The notes below the pieces were generated by a model. That model was not told where the DNA came from. It made no database searches and saw only the letters and a list, made by a program, of their open reading frames with translations. Both the position numbers and the translations under genes were made by a program. Below are positions 10,213 through 21,100 of a DNA stretch of 64,000 nt, one piece after another. The stretch is from Corylus avellana (Eukaryota > Streptophyta > Magnoliopsida > Fagales > Betulaceae), in assembly GCF_901000735.1 (NCBI RefSeq), contig NC_081551.1, positions 11,463,671 to 11,527,670 of the forward strand, written 5' to 3'. Positions within the stretch are counted from its first letter, which is position 1. The number at the start of each line of letters is the position of its first letter.

Positions 10213-10662
10213 ATGGTATTAGAGCATAGAAATATGGAAGAACAAGAGAACGTTGAAGAACCAAAAGAAACAATTGAAGATCCTCAAACAATTTTGTCTA
10301 AAATTTATCAGAAAATCCACAGACAAATCATCGGTTTAGCCTCTTCTGTGGCTTTCTACAATTTGTATCAATCATTGCAAAAGCCAGAGGAAAAACCTCT
10401 TATCATAACAGTCGGTAGATTACATTATACAGGAAATATTGATGCTTTGAGGAGAACGTATTTTTTAGAACAAAAATATTGGGGAAAATTTCTTAGTCTT
10501 CCTTTACATGAATCTGAGAAAAATTTTCCCCAAAAATTTACTTTTGACGTTTCTGATAATGCCTCTCCATCTACGAATTTTACTTCGGGAAATTGTGAGA
10601 AAAAAGAAGAAACTTTGTATGTGTCTTCATCTGAAAATTTCTTCACATATCCTGCTCCGTGA
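10213..10662 (+). CDS. Unrecognised ORF in the Copia leader
   Basis: A 149-codon open frame whose ATG overlaps the primer site. The product is acidic at its start (NMEEQENVEEPKETIEDP) and then mixed polar (KIYQKIHRQIIGLASSVAFY, RTYFLEQKYWGKFLSLPL). I recognise no domain. It lies before the true gag, which starts at 12091. It may be a captured sequence or chance, and expression is unproven. The following 10660-11650 has only short frames. Confidence 0.25.
   Translation: MVLEHRNMEEQENVEEPKETIEDPQTILSKIYQKIHRQIIGLASSVAFYNLYQSLQKPEEKPLIITVGRLHYTGNIDALRRTYFLEQKYWGKFLSLPLHESEKNFPQKFTFDVSDNASPSTNFTSGNCEKKEETLYVSSSENFFTYPAP
10214..10225 (+). other. Primer-binding site, initiator Met tRNA
   Basis: TGGTATTAGAGC one base after the 5' LTR; one mismatch to the canonical plant site TGGTATCAGAGC. 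Confidence 0.9.
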
Positions 10663-10819
10663 GAAGAAGAAGATCCAAAAGAAGATCTAGAAGAAGACCC
10701 GGAAGAAACCCAGAAGACAAAAACTCACATCCTAAAGCAGAGGAAGAAAATTCAAAAAAGAGAGGACATCTGGAGGAAGAAGACGAAGGGTTGAGGAAAA
10801 CTATCAATTCCCCAACCCC

Positions 10820-11025
10820 AAACGACGCCGTTTCACAAAGTGAGGAAGCACCGCATTAAACAACGTTGTCTTGTTGCCTAAGGTGAGTGGTTTCGATTTT
10901 ATTTCAAACGACGCCGTTCTGGATAACTAGAACGACACCATTTCGAGCCTCCTCAAATAGGTGCCTTCCAACGCCTATTATCCAGACGACGCCGTTCAAG
11001 TAAATACGAACGATGCCGTTTCGGT
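10820..11025. repeat. Repeated ACGACGCCGTT motif in the Copia leader
   Basis: Four to five copies of a near-palindrome close to AAACGACGCCGTTT within about 200 bp (near 10828, 10908, 10930, 10985 and 11009), some degenerate. They sit in a region richer in G+C than the rest of the element. Confidence 0.7.
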
Positions 11026-11029
11026 ACTG

Positions 11030-12090
11030 GATCTAATCGAACGACCCGCTCCACGCATTCTGGATCACACCCGAAAACCTAATCCTGACCCACTTCGCCA
11101 ACCATTCCGCTTCTGCCCAAAGTGGAAATACACAGCCCGAAAGTCCGTGTTGCGAGCCCAAGCCCAGATTAAAAAAATAAAAATAAAAAATAAAATAAAA
11201 TAAAAAACCAGAAACCCAACCTGTTTCATCAAAACCCGAATCGTTGAAGCCCAACCTGCCATTCCGCCATATCCAATATCCGACCTGGGATTTAACCCGA
11301 GTTTCAACCCACGGTTTAGGCCATCCGGTTTCAGCAGACTCAGTTCCGGCAACCCATTTTCAGCAAACCCGGCTGGTTCAAAGGAATTTCAGTTATTTTG
11401 ACCATTCTGGCTTGTTTCAGCCCTGATTTCGTCCATTCAAAAACCATTGGAAAGCTTATTCGAAGGGCTACAATTCTACAGGTTCTATTTACAATAATTT
11501 TAATAATTTTCAGCATTATAATCCTAGAAATAATTGGGAAAGAGGTGAGACTTCTAATCAAAGTCATCAAAGTTTGCACCACAGGTTTATCCGACTCTGC
11601 TAGTTGGCTCCAAGTCAACACAAGGAGGTTGCATTCACTGTTCTAGAATTGGCTACAAAGGAGATCTCATTTGACAAGTGCCTAAGGGGTCCACATCCTT
11701 TACAGATTGTTAGGACCATTGAGTAGAACCCCAGGGACCCGTGGCCTATTGGCATGCACCGCTACACTCCTCCAAGGACGGGTGAACGAGTCAGTCCACC
11801 AAATCCAGCTCTTAGATATTATAGGGGTCATCTGAACAAATATAAGGCATGTCTGACTTATCCCAAAGATTATTGAGCTGAAGTTGTTATTATTATTTCT
11901 TGTTATTATTTTTATTTTTATTTTCACAGACAATGTTGGTTTGTAATAATCATTAGAATCACAGGCAAGTTATTTAGCTTGTAATAATTAGTATAGTTAT
12001 TCAGACAATTGTAAAAATTGTACTGAAAAATAATAAATATAAATATTATTATTATTATTATTATTGTGTTGTTTAATCTACTTTCTAAAA
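11030..12090 (+). other. Copia leader, unassigned
   Basis: A long non-coding leader with short open frames only. Around 11640-11880 a translation with few stops (VLELATKEISFDKCLRGPH, later RYYRGHLNKYKACLTYPKDY) looks protein-like but I cannot assign it. AT-rich runs follow, with (ATT)n at 12045-12065. Confidence 0.4.
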
Positions 12091-12518
12091 ATGGTTATTG
12101 AAAGTAGCATTGATTCCTCTAGACTCGAGAGTCTTAATGGAATAAATTTTAGAATATGGAAACAACGCATAACTTATGTACTCACACATGACAAAACATA
12201 GTATACCCTTACATTTGTGAAGCCCGATCCAGCTAACCTAAATGATAGTGAAGCCAAACAGAAGCATGAAAAATGGATGGAAGCCGACTTAATGGCGAGA
12301 GCCACCCTTCTCCACAACATGAAAGACAATATCATTCCTCTATTCGAAAGTTATGAGTCTGCTAAAGAAATGATGGAAGCACTGGAGGCAAAGTATGGCC
12401 CTAAATCTGATACACATGTACAGTTGCTATTAGACAAATACAACTATGTACGTATGAGTGACAATGACTATGTCGGCGAATTTGTTAATCAAATGAAATT
12501 ACTTGCAAAAGAGCTTGT
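12091..12518 (+). pseudogene. Copia gag, 5' part
   Basis: The frame starts at ATG 12091 (MVIESSIDSSRLESLNGINF) and follows the Copia UBN2-type Gag: FRIWKQRITYVLTHDK, then EKWMEADLMARATLLHNM, AKEMMEALEAKYGPKSDTHV, YVGEFVNQMKLLAKEL. A TAG near 12199 breaks it. It stops at the insertion of the tRNA-Asp element and resumes at 18258. Gag forms the particle. Confidence 0.88.
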
Positions 12519-13864
12519 TGTTGTTACAAATATCTACCTAAATTAATAGGCAAATAATTGTATGTTTTACCCGCAAGTGCGCGAGATCAACATAGTAGTA
12601 TATGGTGCAAGTACGAGGTCATTCCCACGAGGATTGCTGAATTTTGCTTAGAATAACTTTCAAAAGTAAAATAAAACAAAGATTGGATTTTGAGTTGATA
12701 ATAATAAAAAGGTAGGGATTTGATATCCACTACTAATTATATTTAGATAATATATCAATATGCCAATGTTTTGATCATGTTATGTATATCTAATGTTTGT
12801 CAACCTAAGGGCATGGGTGTCTACTCCTTAAGCTATTGATTTTCCTAAGCAACGAATTAGGCATAGGTGTCTACTCTAATTCTTTTATTTCTTAAAGGAT
12901 TTAGTATGGGTGTCTACTAAGTTATTCTTTAAGAAAGCATAATTTTGTGAAAATCGACAAACACATGAGGCCTAGGGCATGGGTATCTACTCTCGGTTCC
13001 ACATGTTGATTAATCCAAGAACCCGGTGTGGATTTCTTTTGTTACTTTTATTAAACCCAGGACTCGATCATCCAAATTGATTTAACTAACTAGTCCATAC
13101 TACATGCATATGTTGATCAGACATACACATATGAGAAATTCATGAAAGCAGGAATTAATCAAGTTAAATATCACAACATTATTATCACAAAGGGGCCAAT
13201 ATTGAATATTAACTAAACATAACTAGGGCTTCAATCTAGCCCTACTAAATAGATTAATTACACATAAGTTTGATGTTAAACATCTTCAAAAAATAAAAAG
13301 AAAGAAAGGAAAAGAATAAACTCGAAACTTGAACTTAAAGAGCTCAAATTCTTCTCCTTGGAAATTGTGTGTCTATTTTAGAGGTTTAAGGGTCTATTTA
13401 TAAGCCTTAAGAATACTCTAGAAACCCTAAAAATCCTAGGGTTTGAGCCCTAGTTCGCACTAAGTTACAAAACCCTAAAAATCACACTTTCCATATCAAG
13501 GCTGGAGGCTGATTTGCCCATCACGCACGGGTGCGCTCGATCGCAGCCCGTGTGCGATCGATCGCAGGTCTGCAATCGATCCTTGTGTGCTAGGCGCTCG
13601 ATCACAGGTGCCTTATGCTTTGTGGTCTTCGCCTGTAGAGCGCTCGATCGCAGCTTCCCTACGATTGATCGTACTACTAGAGCATCCAATATTCTCAAAA
13701 TAGCTCTTTTAAGTCCGAAACTTCTGAGATTGCTTCTTTTTTCCAATGACATACAAAATCAAGGAAAACACATAAAAGAACTAAAATGGCATAAATTAAC
13801 CAAAACTAAAGGATTAACACATATAAGTTAAGGGCTAAAAATATTGATATTTTAGCACTTAACA
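12519..13864 (-). repeat. 3' LTR of pol-less element
   Basis: 1346 bp. It has a TATA box on the minus strand (13395-13402) and a cluster of GCGATCGATCGC-like palindromes upstream of it (13528-13680). It also has several spaced copies of GTGTCTACT at 12816-12990. Confidence 0.92.
13528..13680 (-). promoter_or_regulatory. Cluster of TGCGATCGATCGCA-like palindromes in LTR U3
   Basis: Six or seven sites in 150 bp, for example GCGCTCGATCGCA, TGCGATCGATCGCA and GCGCTCGATCAC. They lie 130-280 bp upstream of the TATA box in element orientation. The second LTR has the same cluster at 17925-18070. Confidence 0.75.
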
Positions 13865-14696
13865 CACCCCCACCCTTAGCAATACAAAACTAAAAACTAA
13901 ATGGAAAATTGAAAACAAAAGATAAATCCATCTTTCATTGGATGTACGATTGCATTTAGTATATGCAAGAAGCTTTTTAAACCCTTAGGAATACCCTAGA
14001 GGACGAGTGAGATCTTGTGAGGGTTTTCCAGAAATGTTACCCATAAACATCATGTACAGTTCGTGTTATTCCAAAAATTAAAGTATCACTTCAAGATCAT
14101 GATTTTCATTCATTAGTAAGCTTAAAAAGATGAACTCCATCTTCACAATGAATTGGAATCTCAAAGTTCAATCACTTACAAAGGACATGGTATCACAAGT
14201 TTGAAAACAATGTAAAGTAAACTAGCACAAAATTATGAGACTTCCAAGTATTTCCAATGTGCAATGTCTCTATAATTGAAATCCCTATTAGAATGAACAA
14301 CAATGGCATATATATATATATATATATATTTTGGTCAGGTTGTGCAATGTTTGGTTCCCTTAATCTTTCTAATTGACCCATGTAACGGGTGTTAAGTCAA
14401 TGATTCCCATATATATATATATATATATTTTGGTCAGGTTGTGCAATGTTTGGTTCCCTTAAACTTTCTAATTGACCCATGTAACGGGTGTTAAGTCAAT
14501 GATTCCCAAACCAGATGGTTTTAGGGCATTAGATGTAAAACACCCCTAAGGACTTACAACTCGAGTTAAAAAGGCTACAAAACCAAACTAACCATGACAT
14601 CAATCAAATCAAAAAATTTCACCTTGACGTAAATACTCACTGCTTTGAGGCAAGAGGTCCAGTTACTGAGTGAAAAGCTTATCAATAATAATAATA

Positions 14697-14739
<43 letters not shown>

Positions 14740-15016
14740 TCATCACATATATATATGCCAAAGTATCCATCTAATAAATCATCCAGTTTCATCCAAGACA
14801 TAGAAACACATATATCAGCCTTCATGTTATACCCCACAAATTATGTGCTAATGTGCTTGTGTGATCAGATAAAACATATGAATTCTCAACTGTCCTAAGC
14901 AAGTAACCAAACTGAAAAATTCAATTATTAGATCATGTGTTCAAAATTTTAAGTTCATTAATGAAATCAAATCACAATTCTTAAGATCAACCAAAATTTT
15001 AAGGCAAACATGAACA

Positions 15017-15056
<40 letters not shown>

Positions 15057-15180
15057 CCTTTTCACAAACAACAAAAATAAAATAAAACTGGGAATTTTTT
15101 TTTTCATAAACAATAAAAATAAAAATAAAATAGAATTAGGACAAAGTGTGTGTAAAGTGTCTCCCATACCCCCAAACTTA
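13865..15180 (-). other. 3' non-coding region of the pol-less element
   Basis: It begins at the polypurine tract (minus strand, purines within 13865-13880). It holds (TA)n at 14308-14330, a roughly 100-bp tandem duplication at 14308-14507, (TTA)n at 14685-14739 and (TA)n at 15019-15052. The rest matches the same region of the elements at 26320-27468, 36282-36880 and 50340-51420. Confidence 0.75.
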
Positions 15181-15526
15181 AATTACACATTGTCCTCAAT
15201 GTATCTATAACATGAGAAGAATTTACCGGGGAGATGGACGAACTATTTGGAATAGTATGGCTCATAGCACACCCCCAAACTTGAATCGAAGCACACTTGT
15301 CCCTGCAAAACACTAAAATAACAAAGAAAAACAAAATAAAATAAAATAAAAATAAAACAAACAAACAAAATAAAAAGTATATGCTGTGGGGTGCCTCTCA
15401 TGAGCGCTAAGTTTAACGTCTTCAACCAGACTTTGGTACTTTAAACTTGAAGCACCAATCTTTCCTTCTCTTGCACCAAAGGGAATGAATCTTTTCTGTT
15501 GCAAGATGCTTCCGAATGTTTATAGA

Positions 15527-16162
15527 TCATGGAGGACCACTTTGAGTTTTCTCCAACAGTTTCTCATCCGGGAGGGAATCATGAACTGGATAACACTCAA
15601 GGAATTCATCTATCTTGATGTCCTCAATTTGCTCATCACATAACCCCAACAGACTTTTCTCTTGGATTCTTAGTAATTCGGGAATAGGAACTGATGTTGA
15701 AGAAGTCTCAGTGCTCTCTTCCTTTTTCCGATGTAGCTCCTCTAGAACCTCAGTTTGCTCATCTTCTTCTTCTACCTTGTTGTTCTCAGGAGTGGAATCC
15801 AACAAGGCCTCAGCTTGCTCACGTATCATGTCAAGGTCCAGAACAAATTCATATTGAGCAAGGTGCTCTTCCAATGGATCCTCCAAACTTGGCTCACTAA
15901 ACATCTCAGCTTGCTTGAGGAACTTGTCAAGATCCAAGTCAAACTCAAATTGATCAAAATGCTCATTCAATGGATCCTCAAGACTTGGCTCATTAGAAGC
16001 CTCAGCATGCTCAAGTAGCTTATCCAGGTCGAGGTCACCTCCAAATTCGTCAAAGCACTCTCCCGAAGGATCCTTAAGACTTGGCTCATTAGAAGTTTCA
16101 GCATGCTCAAGTACATTGTCTAGGTCTAGGTTACCTCCAATTTGATCAAAACACTCTCCCAT
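15527..16162 (-). CDS. Acidic tandem-repeat part of the element's only protein
   Basis: 212 codons with about four tandem copies of a 30-residue unit (pattern ECFDQIGGDLDLDKLLEHAE ... NEPSLEDP). A Glu-rich segment (EEEDEQTEVLEELHRKKEES) and a short tail (DEQIEDIKIDEFLECYPVHD) follow. No enzyme motif is present. The same LDLDKLLE module occurs once in the Athila-type element at 63182-63454, which ties the pol-less element to an autonomous relative. The upstream zinc-knuckle part (16356-16652) is in another frame, so the gene is probably broken. Role unknown; a Gag-like or Gag-accessory role is an inference. Confidence 0.7.
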   Translation of the reverse strand: MGECFDQIGGNLDLDNVLEHAETSNEPSLKDPSGECFDEFGGDLDLDKLLEHAEASNEPSLEDPLNEHFDQFEFDLDLDKFLKQAEMFSEPSLEDPLEEHLAQYEFVLDLDMIREQAEALLDSTPENNKVEEEDEQTEVLEELHRKKEESTETSSTSVPIPELLRIQEKSLLGLCDEQIEDIKIDEFLECYPVHDSLPDEKLLEKTQSGPP

Positions 16163-16355
16163 TGGATCCTCAAGACTTGGCTCACAAAAACTCTCCTTAA
16201 CAGTTTCTTCTAAACTACCATGCTCTTCTTCTAACGCATAATTCTTCGGAGGAGGTGTCTCTTCTTGGTATTGTTGAGGTGGAGAGGAATATGAATAGTC
16301 ATATATAGGAGATGGTTCCTCTTCACGAGCTATATTATCTTGAAAATGGATTGCC

Positions 16356-16652
16356 TCAGACTGGGATTAATACATGAATATGATTGATCATAGAACTGTG
16401 GAGATGGCTCCTCTTCATGAAGTTGTGGTGCTTGAATTCTAAGAGCTTGAGCTTGCCACGAATAGACTGTTGGCTCCATGACGGGTTATAGGAATCAAAA
16501 TAGCGGTTGGTCCCTGGTCTAGAGAACGATGTGTTCTTATGCCCAAAAATTTTGTTAGAAATTTGTCTTATTGAAGGACATTCTCTAACATGGTGATAAG
16601 GGTCATGGCATAATGAACATGGTCCATGGGGTATCGGAATGCCTCCCCACAT
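16356..16652 (-). pseudogene. Zinc-knuckle part of the pol-less element's protein
   Basis: CSLCHDPYHHVREC is a CX2CX4HX4C zinc knuckle, followed by a segment ending YNPSWSQQS. The plus-strand element at 24955 encodes CSYCFNPYHEENNC followed by YNPDWSNQS, so the two are homologous. The frame is lost after that point and the acidic part follows in another frame. Nucleic-acid binding as in Gag is likely from the knuckle. Confidence 0.65.
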
Positions 16653-16817
16653 GTGTGAAATTAAAAATAAAATAACAAAAAGTTAAAATAAAAAAGAGAA
16701 TAAAAAAGAAATTTTAAAAAAGAAACTTACTACTATGCCTTGAATGACTCTGGATGAAACAAAAGAAAAAAAAATCAGATCTATAATTAGCGCAGTAACT
16801 GTGCTGCTCTCTAGATG

Positions 16818-16875
16818 TGCGATCGATCGCACTTTGAGGTGCGCTCGATCGCCCTGGTTGGGTATTCGAGCGCAC
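16818..16875 (-). promoter_or_regulatory. Palindrome cluster downstream of the primer site
   Basis: GTGCGATCGATCGCAC, GTGCGCTCGATCGC and a CGAGCGCACC variant, 105-180 nt downstream of the primer site in element orientation. This is the leader counterpart of the LTR cluster. Confidence 0.7.
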
Positions 16876-16980
16876 CTCTAGAGGCAAAACAGGAATTGCA
16901 GAAAAAAAAAACTAGAAAAACAGAAAAATTTAAACCAAAAATAAATTAACGGAAAAAAAATTCCAAACAAAATCAAACAA

Positions 16981-16998
16981 TCCCCGACAATGGTGCTA
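16981..16998 (-). other. Primer-binding site, Asp tRNA type
   Basis: The minus strand reads TAGCACCATTGTCGGGGA, a diverged form of TGGCGCCGTTGCCGGGGA, the complement of the 3' end of plant tRNA-Asp. It lies 6 nt inside the 5' LTR. Confidence 0.85.
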
Positions 16999-17004
16999 AA
17001 AACT

Positions 17005-18257
17005 TGTTGTTACAAATATCTACCTAAATTAATAGGCAAATAATTGTATGTTTTACCCGCAAGTGCACAAGGTCAACATAGTAGTATATGGTGCAAGTAC
17101 GGGGTCATTCTCACGAGGATTGCTGAATTTTGCTTAAATAAATTCCAAAAGTAAATAAAAACAAAGATTGAATTTTGAGTTGATAATAACAAAAAGGTAG
17201 GGCTTTGATATCTACCACTAATTATATTTAGATAATATATCAATATGCCAATGTTTTGATCATGTTATGTATATCTAATGTTTGTCAACCTAAGGGCATT
17301 GGTGTCTACTAAGTTGTTCTTTAAGAAAGCATAATTCTGTGGAAATCGATTAATACATAAGGCCTAGGGCATGTGTGTCTACTCCCGGTTCCCCATGTTG
17401 ATTAACCTAAGAACCCGGTGTAGATTTCTTTTGTTACTTTTATTAAACCCAGGACTCGATCATCTAAATTGATTTAACTAACTAGTTCATACCACATGCA
17501 TATGTTGATCAGGCACACACATATGAGGAATTGATGAAAGTAGGAATTAATCATATTAAATATCACAACATGATCATCACAAATGCGCCAATATTGAATA
17601 TTAACTAAACATAACTAGGGCTTCAATCTAGTCCTACTAAATAAACTAGTTACACATAAGTTTGATGTTAAACATCTTCATAAAATAAAAAGAAAGAAAG
17701 GAAAAGAATAAACCCGAAATTTGAACTTGAAGAGCTCCAATTCTTCTCATTGGAAATTGTGTGTCTATTCTAGAGGTTTAAGGGTCTATTTATAAGCCTT
17801 AAGAATACTTTAGAAACCCTAAAAATTGTAGGGTTTGAACCCTAGTTTGCACTAAGTTACAAAACCCTAAAAATCACACTTTCCATATCAAGGCTAGCAG
17901 CTGACTTGCCCATCACGCACGGGTGCACTCGATCGCAGCTCGTGTGCGATCGATCGCAGGTCTTCGATCAATCCTTGTGTGCTGGGCGCTCGATCACAGG
18001 TGCCTTGCGCTTTGTGGTCTTCGCCTGTAGTGCGCTCGATCTTAGCTTCCCTACGATTGATCGCACTACCAAAGCCTCCAATATTCTCAAAATAGCTCTT
18101 TTAAGTCCGAAACTTCTGAGATTGCTCTTTTTCTTTCAATAACCTACAAAATCAAGGAAAACACATAAAAGAACTAAAATGGCATAAATTAACTAAAACT
18201 AAAGGATTAACACATGTAAGTTAAGGGCTAAAAATATGAATATTTTAGCACTTAACA
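17005..18257 (-). repeat. 5' LTR of pol-less element
   Basis: 1253 bp. It matches 12519-13864 apart from scattered substitutions and loss of about 95 bp between two copies of GGTGTCTACT, as expected for deletion between short direct repeats. Confidence 0.92.
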
Positions 18258-18660
18258 CTTGCAAATGTTGGTCATCCTGTATCAGACAAAATGCAGGTAA
18301 CCATCATACTTAACGGCCTTCCTTTATCATGGGAACATGTGGTGACTTCTTTTAACACTTAGTGGAAAAGAAGTTTCCATGATTTCTTTACCATTGATAC
18401 CAGTACTTGAAGAAGAGAGAATGAAAAGAAGAAGGCGAGAAGGAGCATCTAGCAATTTGATGATGGCTCAAAACTCAAATTAGATTGTTCGAACTCCTAC
18501 ATTCAGAAGCAAGCCTAAAAAGTTCAAACGAAAATGGAAGAGTAAGCCAAACACTAAAGTCAAAGCTAAAGGAGCATGTTTTAAATGTGGAAAAGTTGGA
18601 CACTTCAAAAAGAATTGTCCAAAACTCCATGGTGTTAAACCACATAAGGAGATTACAATG
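18258..18660 (+). pseudogene. Copia gag, 3' part with zinc knuckle
   Basis: The gag reading resumes directly after the insertion (LANVGHPVSDKMQV, LNGLPLSWEHVV). It ends with the CCHC knuckle CFKCGKVGHFKKNC near 18581-18622, after a basic segment. Stops are present around 18360-18482. Confidence 0.88.
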
Positions 18661-19425
18661 ACAATCACTGAAGCATTGATGGCAAAACCAACTTCTAGCT
18701 CATGGTGGATAGATTCAGTAGCAACTAGACACATCACAAACAGTAGGAAATTTTTTGTAGACTTTAAAGAGAAAGCTGTTGGAGAGCATAAAGTTTACAT
18801 GGGCAACAACACCTATAGTGACATGTTAGGAGAAGGAAAGTGTAAGATTTTTGTCAAAGGTTCAGTTATTGTCTTGCATGATGTTTTGTATGTTCCTAGT
18901 ATCCAGAGAAATCTAATATCAGTTCCTATATTAGATAACAAGGGATACGGGATAAAATTTAAATCTGGGAAGGTCTATATTAGGAAAGGAAGCACATCTG
19001 TAAAGGGAACAAAAGTTGACAATATGTATTCTATTAAAGTTAATAATAAAGTTCTCATTTCACATTATTCACATGTCTCTGAAAGTAGTTCTTATCTATT
19101 GCATTTAAGATTAGGCCATATTAACAAAAATAAATTGATAAAAATGAGCAAAAGTGGATTACTACCTCATATTAATTCTGGAGATTTTAATATATGTGAA
19201 TCATGTATTAGAGGAAAAATGACTAACAAGTCTTTTTCTAAACACTGGAAATCATCAGAATTATTAGAAGTAATTCACTCAGATATTTGCGGACCATTCA
19301 GAACTAAGACACATAGAGGAATGAATACTTTATTACCTTCATCGATGATTATTCAAGGTATGGATATATCTATCTCATCAAAAACAAATTTGAAGCTATT
19401 GATAAATTCAAAAAATTCAAATTAA
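18658..19425 (+). pseudogene. Copia protease and start of integrase
   Basis: The protease region begins SSWWIDSVATRHITNS; the usual catalytic D-S/T-G-A reads DSVA here, a Gly-to-Val change likely to kill activity. The GAG-pre-integrase and integrase zinc region follow (LHLRLGHINKNKL, ICESCIRGKM), then the first catalytic Asp in VIHSDICGPF. The frame shifts near 19325, and after that the IN sequence continues in another frame (FIDDYSRYGYIYLI). Confidence 0.9.
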
Positions 19426-19492
19426 AGGTAGAAAAACAATTAGGAAGATCTATCAAAACCTTAAATAATGATAAGGGGGAGAATATGAAGCT

Positions 19493-20200
19493 ATGGATAC
19501 TTTCTGCAAAGAGAATGGTATAAAACATTTGTACACAGTGCCATATAAGCCTCAACAAAATGGTATTGCAGAAAGAAGAAATAGAACTTTAATGGAAATG
19601 ACAAGGTCAATGATGGCATTCACTGACTTGTCTATCCATTTTTGGGGAGAAGCCTTATCCACATCAGCTTATATACTCAACAGGGTTAAGACAAAATCTA
19701 AACCTTTAACCTTTTATGAAATCTGGACAGGTCTGAAACCCAACTTAGAAAATATAAAAGTATGGGGATGCAAAGCCCATGTACTTATCCCAAAACCTTT
19801 AAGGGATAAATTAAAAGATAAAACGTGGGAATGCAAGTTCATAGGATATGTTGAGAATGGTAGTGGATATCGATTCTACCATTCTGAAAAAGGATTAATA
19901 GAAAGCAAAGATGCTGTTTTTCTTGAAAATTCAGATCAAATAACTCCTATAAAAGATATCAGACTATTAGAAGATGAACAATCTACACAAGAAAATTCAA
20001 ATCATATCACTCCTATGAAAGATATCAGTCTATTAGAAGATGAAGAATCTACACATGAAGACATTACAAATCTCCAGAACAGTGGGAGTAAAAGAAGATT
20101 GGATCTCAATATCCCTAATCATGAAAACAGTGGGAGAGTTAAAAGACAAAGACAACCATCAGTCATACTTAAAAGATCATTATGTACTAAGTATGGATGA
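19493..20200 (+). pseudogene. Copia integrase core and linker
   Basis: GIKHLYTVPYKPQQNGIAER carries the catalytic Glu of the DDE triad (within NGIAERRNRTL). It is followed by FWGEALSTSAYILNRV, VWGCKAHVLIP and FIGYVENGSGYRFYH, all typical of Copia integrase. In the linker before RT a segment of about 22 residues (QITPIKDIRLLEDE, then HITPMKDISLLEDE) is tandemly duplicated at 19925-20058. The frame is disjoined from the preceding piece by a shift near 19490. Confidence 0.9.
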
Positions 20201-21059
20201 CATAAATCTTCAAGATGATCCTACCAATTACAAAGAAGCTGTGAAAGGTGATGATGCAGACAAATGGATAGATGCAATGAATGATGAACTAGACTCCATT
20301 AACAAAAATGACATCTGGGAACTCATGGATCTGCCACAACAAAGAAAAGCTATTGGATGTAAATGGGTACTGAAGAAGAAATTCAAAGCAGAGGGAAGTC
20401 TTGATAAATACAAGGCTAGGTTGGTAGCCAAAGGATTCACTCAACAACCAGGTGTGGACTTTGTTGATACTTATTCCCTCGTAGCAAAATTTACTTCAGC
20501 AAGAATAATCATCTCCATAGTAGCTAAGATGGATTTAGAATTGCACCAATTAGATGTAAAAACAGCATTTCTAAACGGAGAATTAAAAGAAGACATCTAT
20601 ATGGTTCAACCTGAAGGATTCAATGTGAATGGACATGAAGAAAAAGTTTATAAATTGAAGAGGTCATTGTACGGGCTAAAGCAATCTTCAAGACAATGGT
20701 ACTTAAAATTTCACGAGGCCATCATGGAAATTGGTTTCGAGGTAAGTCCACTAGATCATTGTGTTTACATACATTATGACAATGATAAGTTGACTATATT
20801 ATCACTATATGTAGATGACATATTATTAACTGGAAATTGCTCAAAAATGATTCAAAATACAAAGAATTTCTTAGCATCTAAGTTTGAAATGAAAGACATG
20901 GGTGAAGCAACTTATGTCTTGGGAATAAAAATTTCAAAGGATAGGACCTCGAAATTATTCTACTTAGATCAAGAGAAATATATAGAAAAGGTACTTAGAA
21001 GGTTTAATATGGATAAATGTAAACCTCTAAATACACCCGTTTCAAAGGGTCAACTTTGA
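20040..21059 (+). pseudogene. Copia reverse transcriptase
   Basis: The full RT pattern is present: IGCKWVLKKKFKAEGSLDKY, ARLVAKGFTQQPGVDF, LHQLDVKTAFLNGELKEDIY and LYGLKQSSRQWY. The active site YVDD lies at 20808-20819 (LYVDDILLTGN), then FEMKDMGEATYVLGIKI. It copies element RNA into DNA in the particle. It ends at a stop at 21057-21059, and RNase H continues in another frame. DTYSLVAKF replaces the usual ETFSPV motif. Confidence 0.92.
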
Positions 21060-21100
21060 GCAAAACAATGTATCCTCGAGACCAAACATAAATTCTTGAA

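Larger units (their letters stand above)
12519..18257 (-). mobile_element. Pol-less LTR retrotransposon primed by tRNA-Asp, inserted in Copia gag
   Basis: Minus-strand element of 5.7 kb. LTRs are 12519-13864 (1346 bp) and 17005-18257 (1253 bp); the internal region is 3.1 kb. The target duplication is CTTGT/CTTGC (one mismatch), and the gag reading resumes cleanly outside it. The primer site resembles the complement of plant tRNA-Asp. The internal region encodes only a zinc-knuckle, acidic-repeat protein; no protease, RT or integrase is found. It must be mobilised by a partner (inference), and the Athila-type elements further right are good candidates. The long LTRs with little coding fit the LARD class. 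Confidence 0.9.

Noticed and set aside
15010..15210. Plus-strand frame starting MNMHIYIYIYIY
   Set aside because: Translation of a (TA)n tract inside a retroelement non-coding region; no protein-like content.
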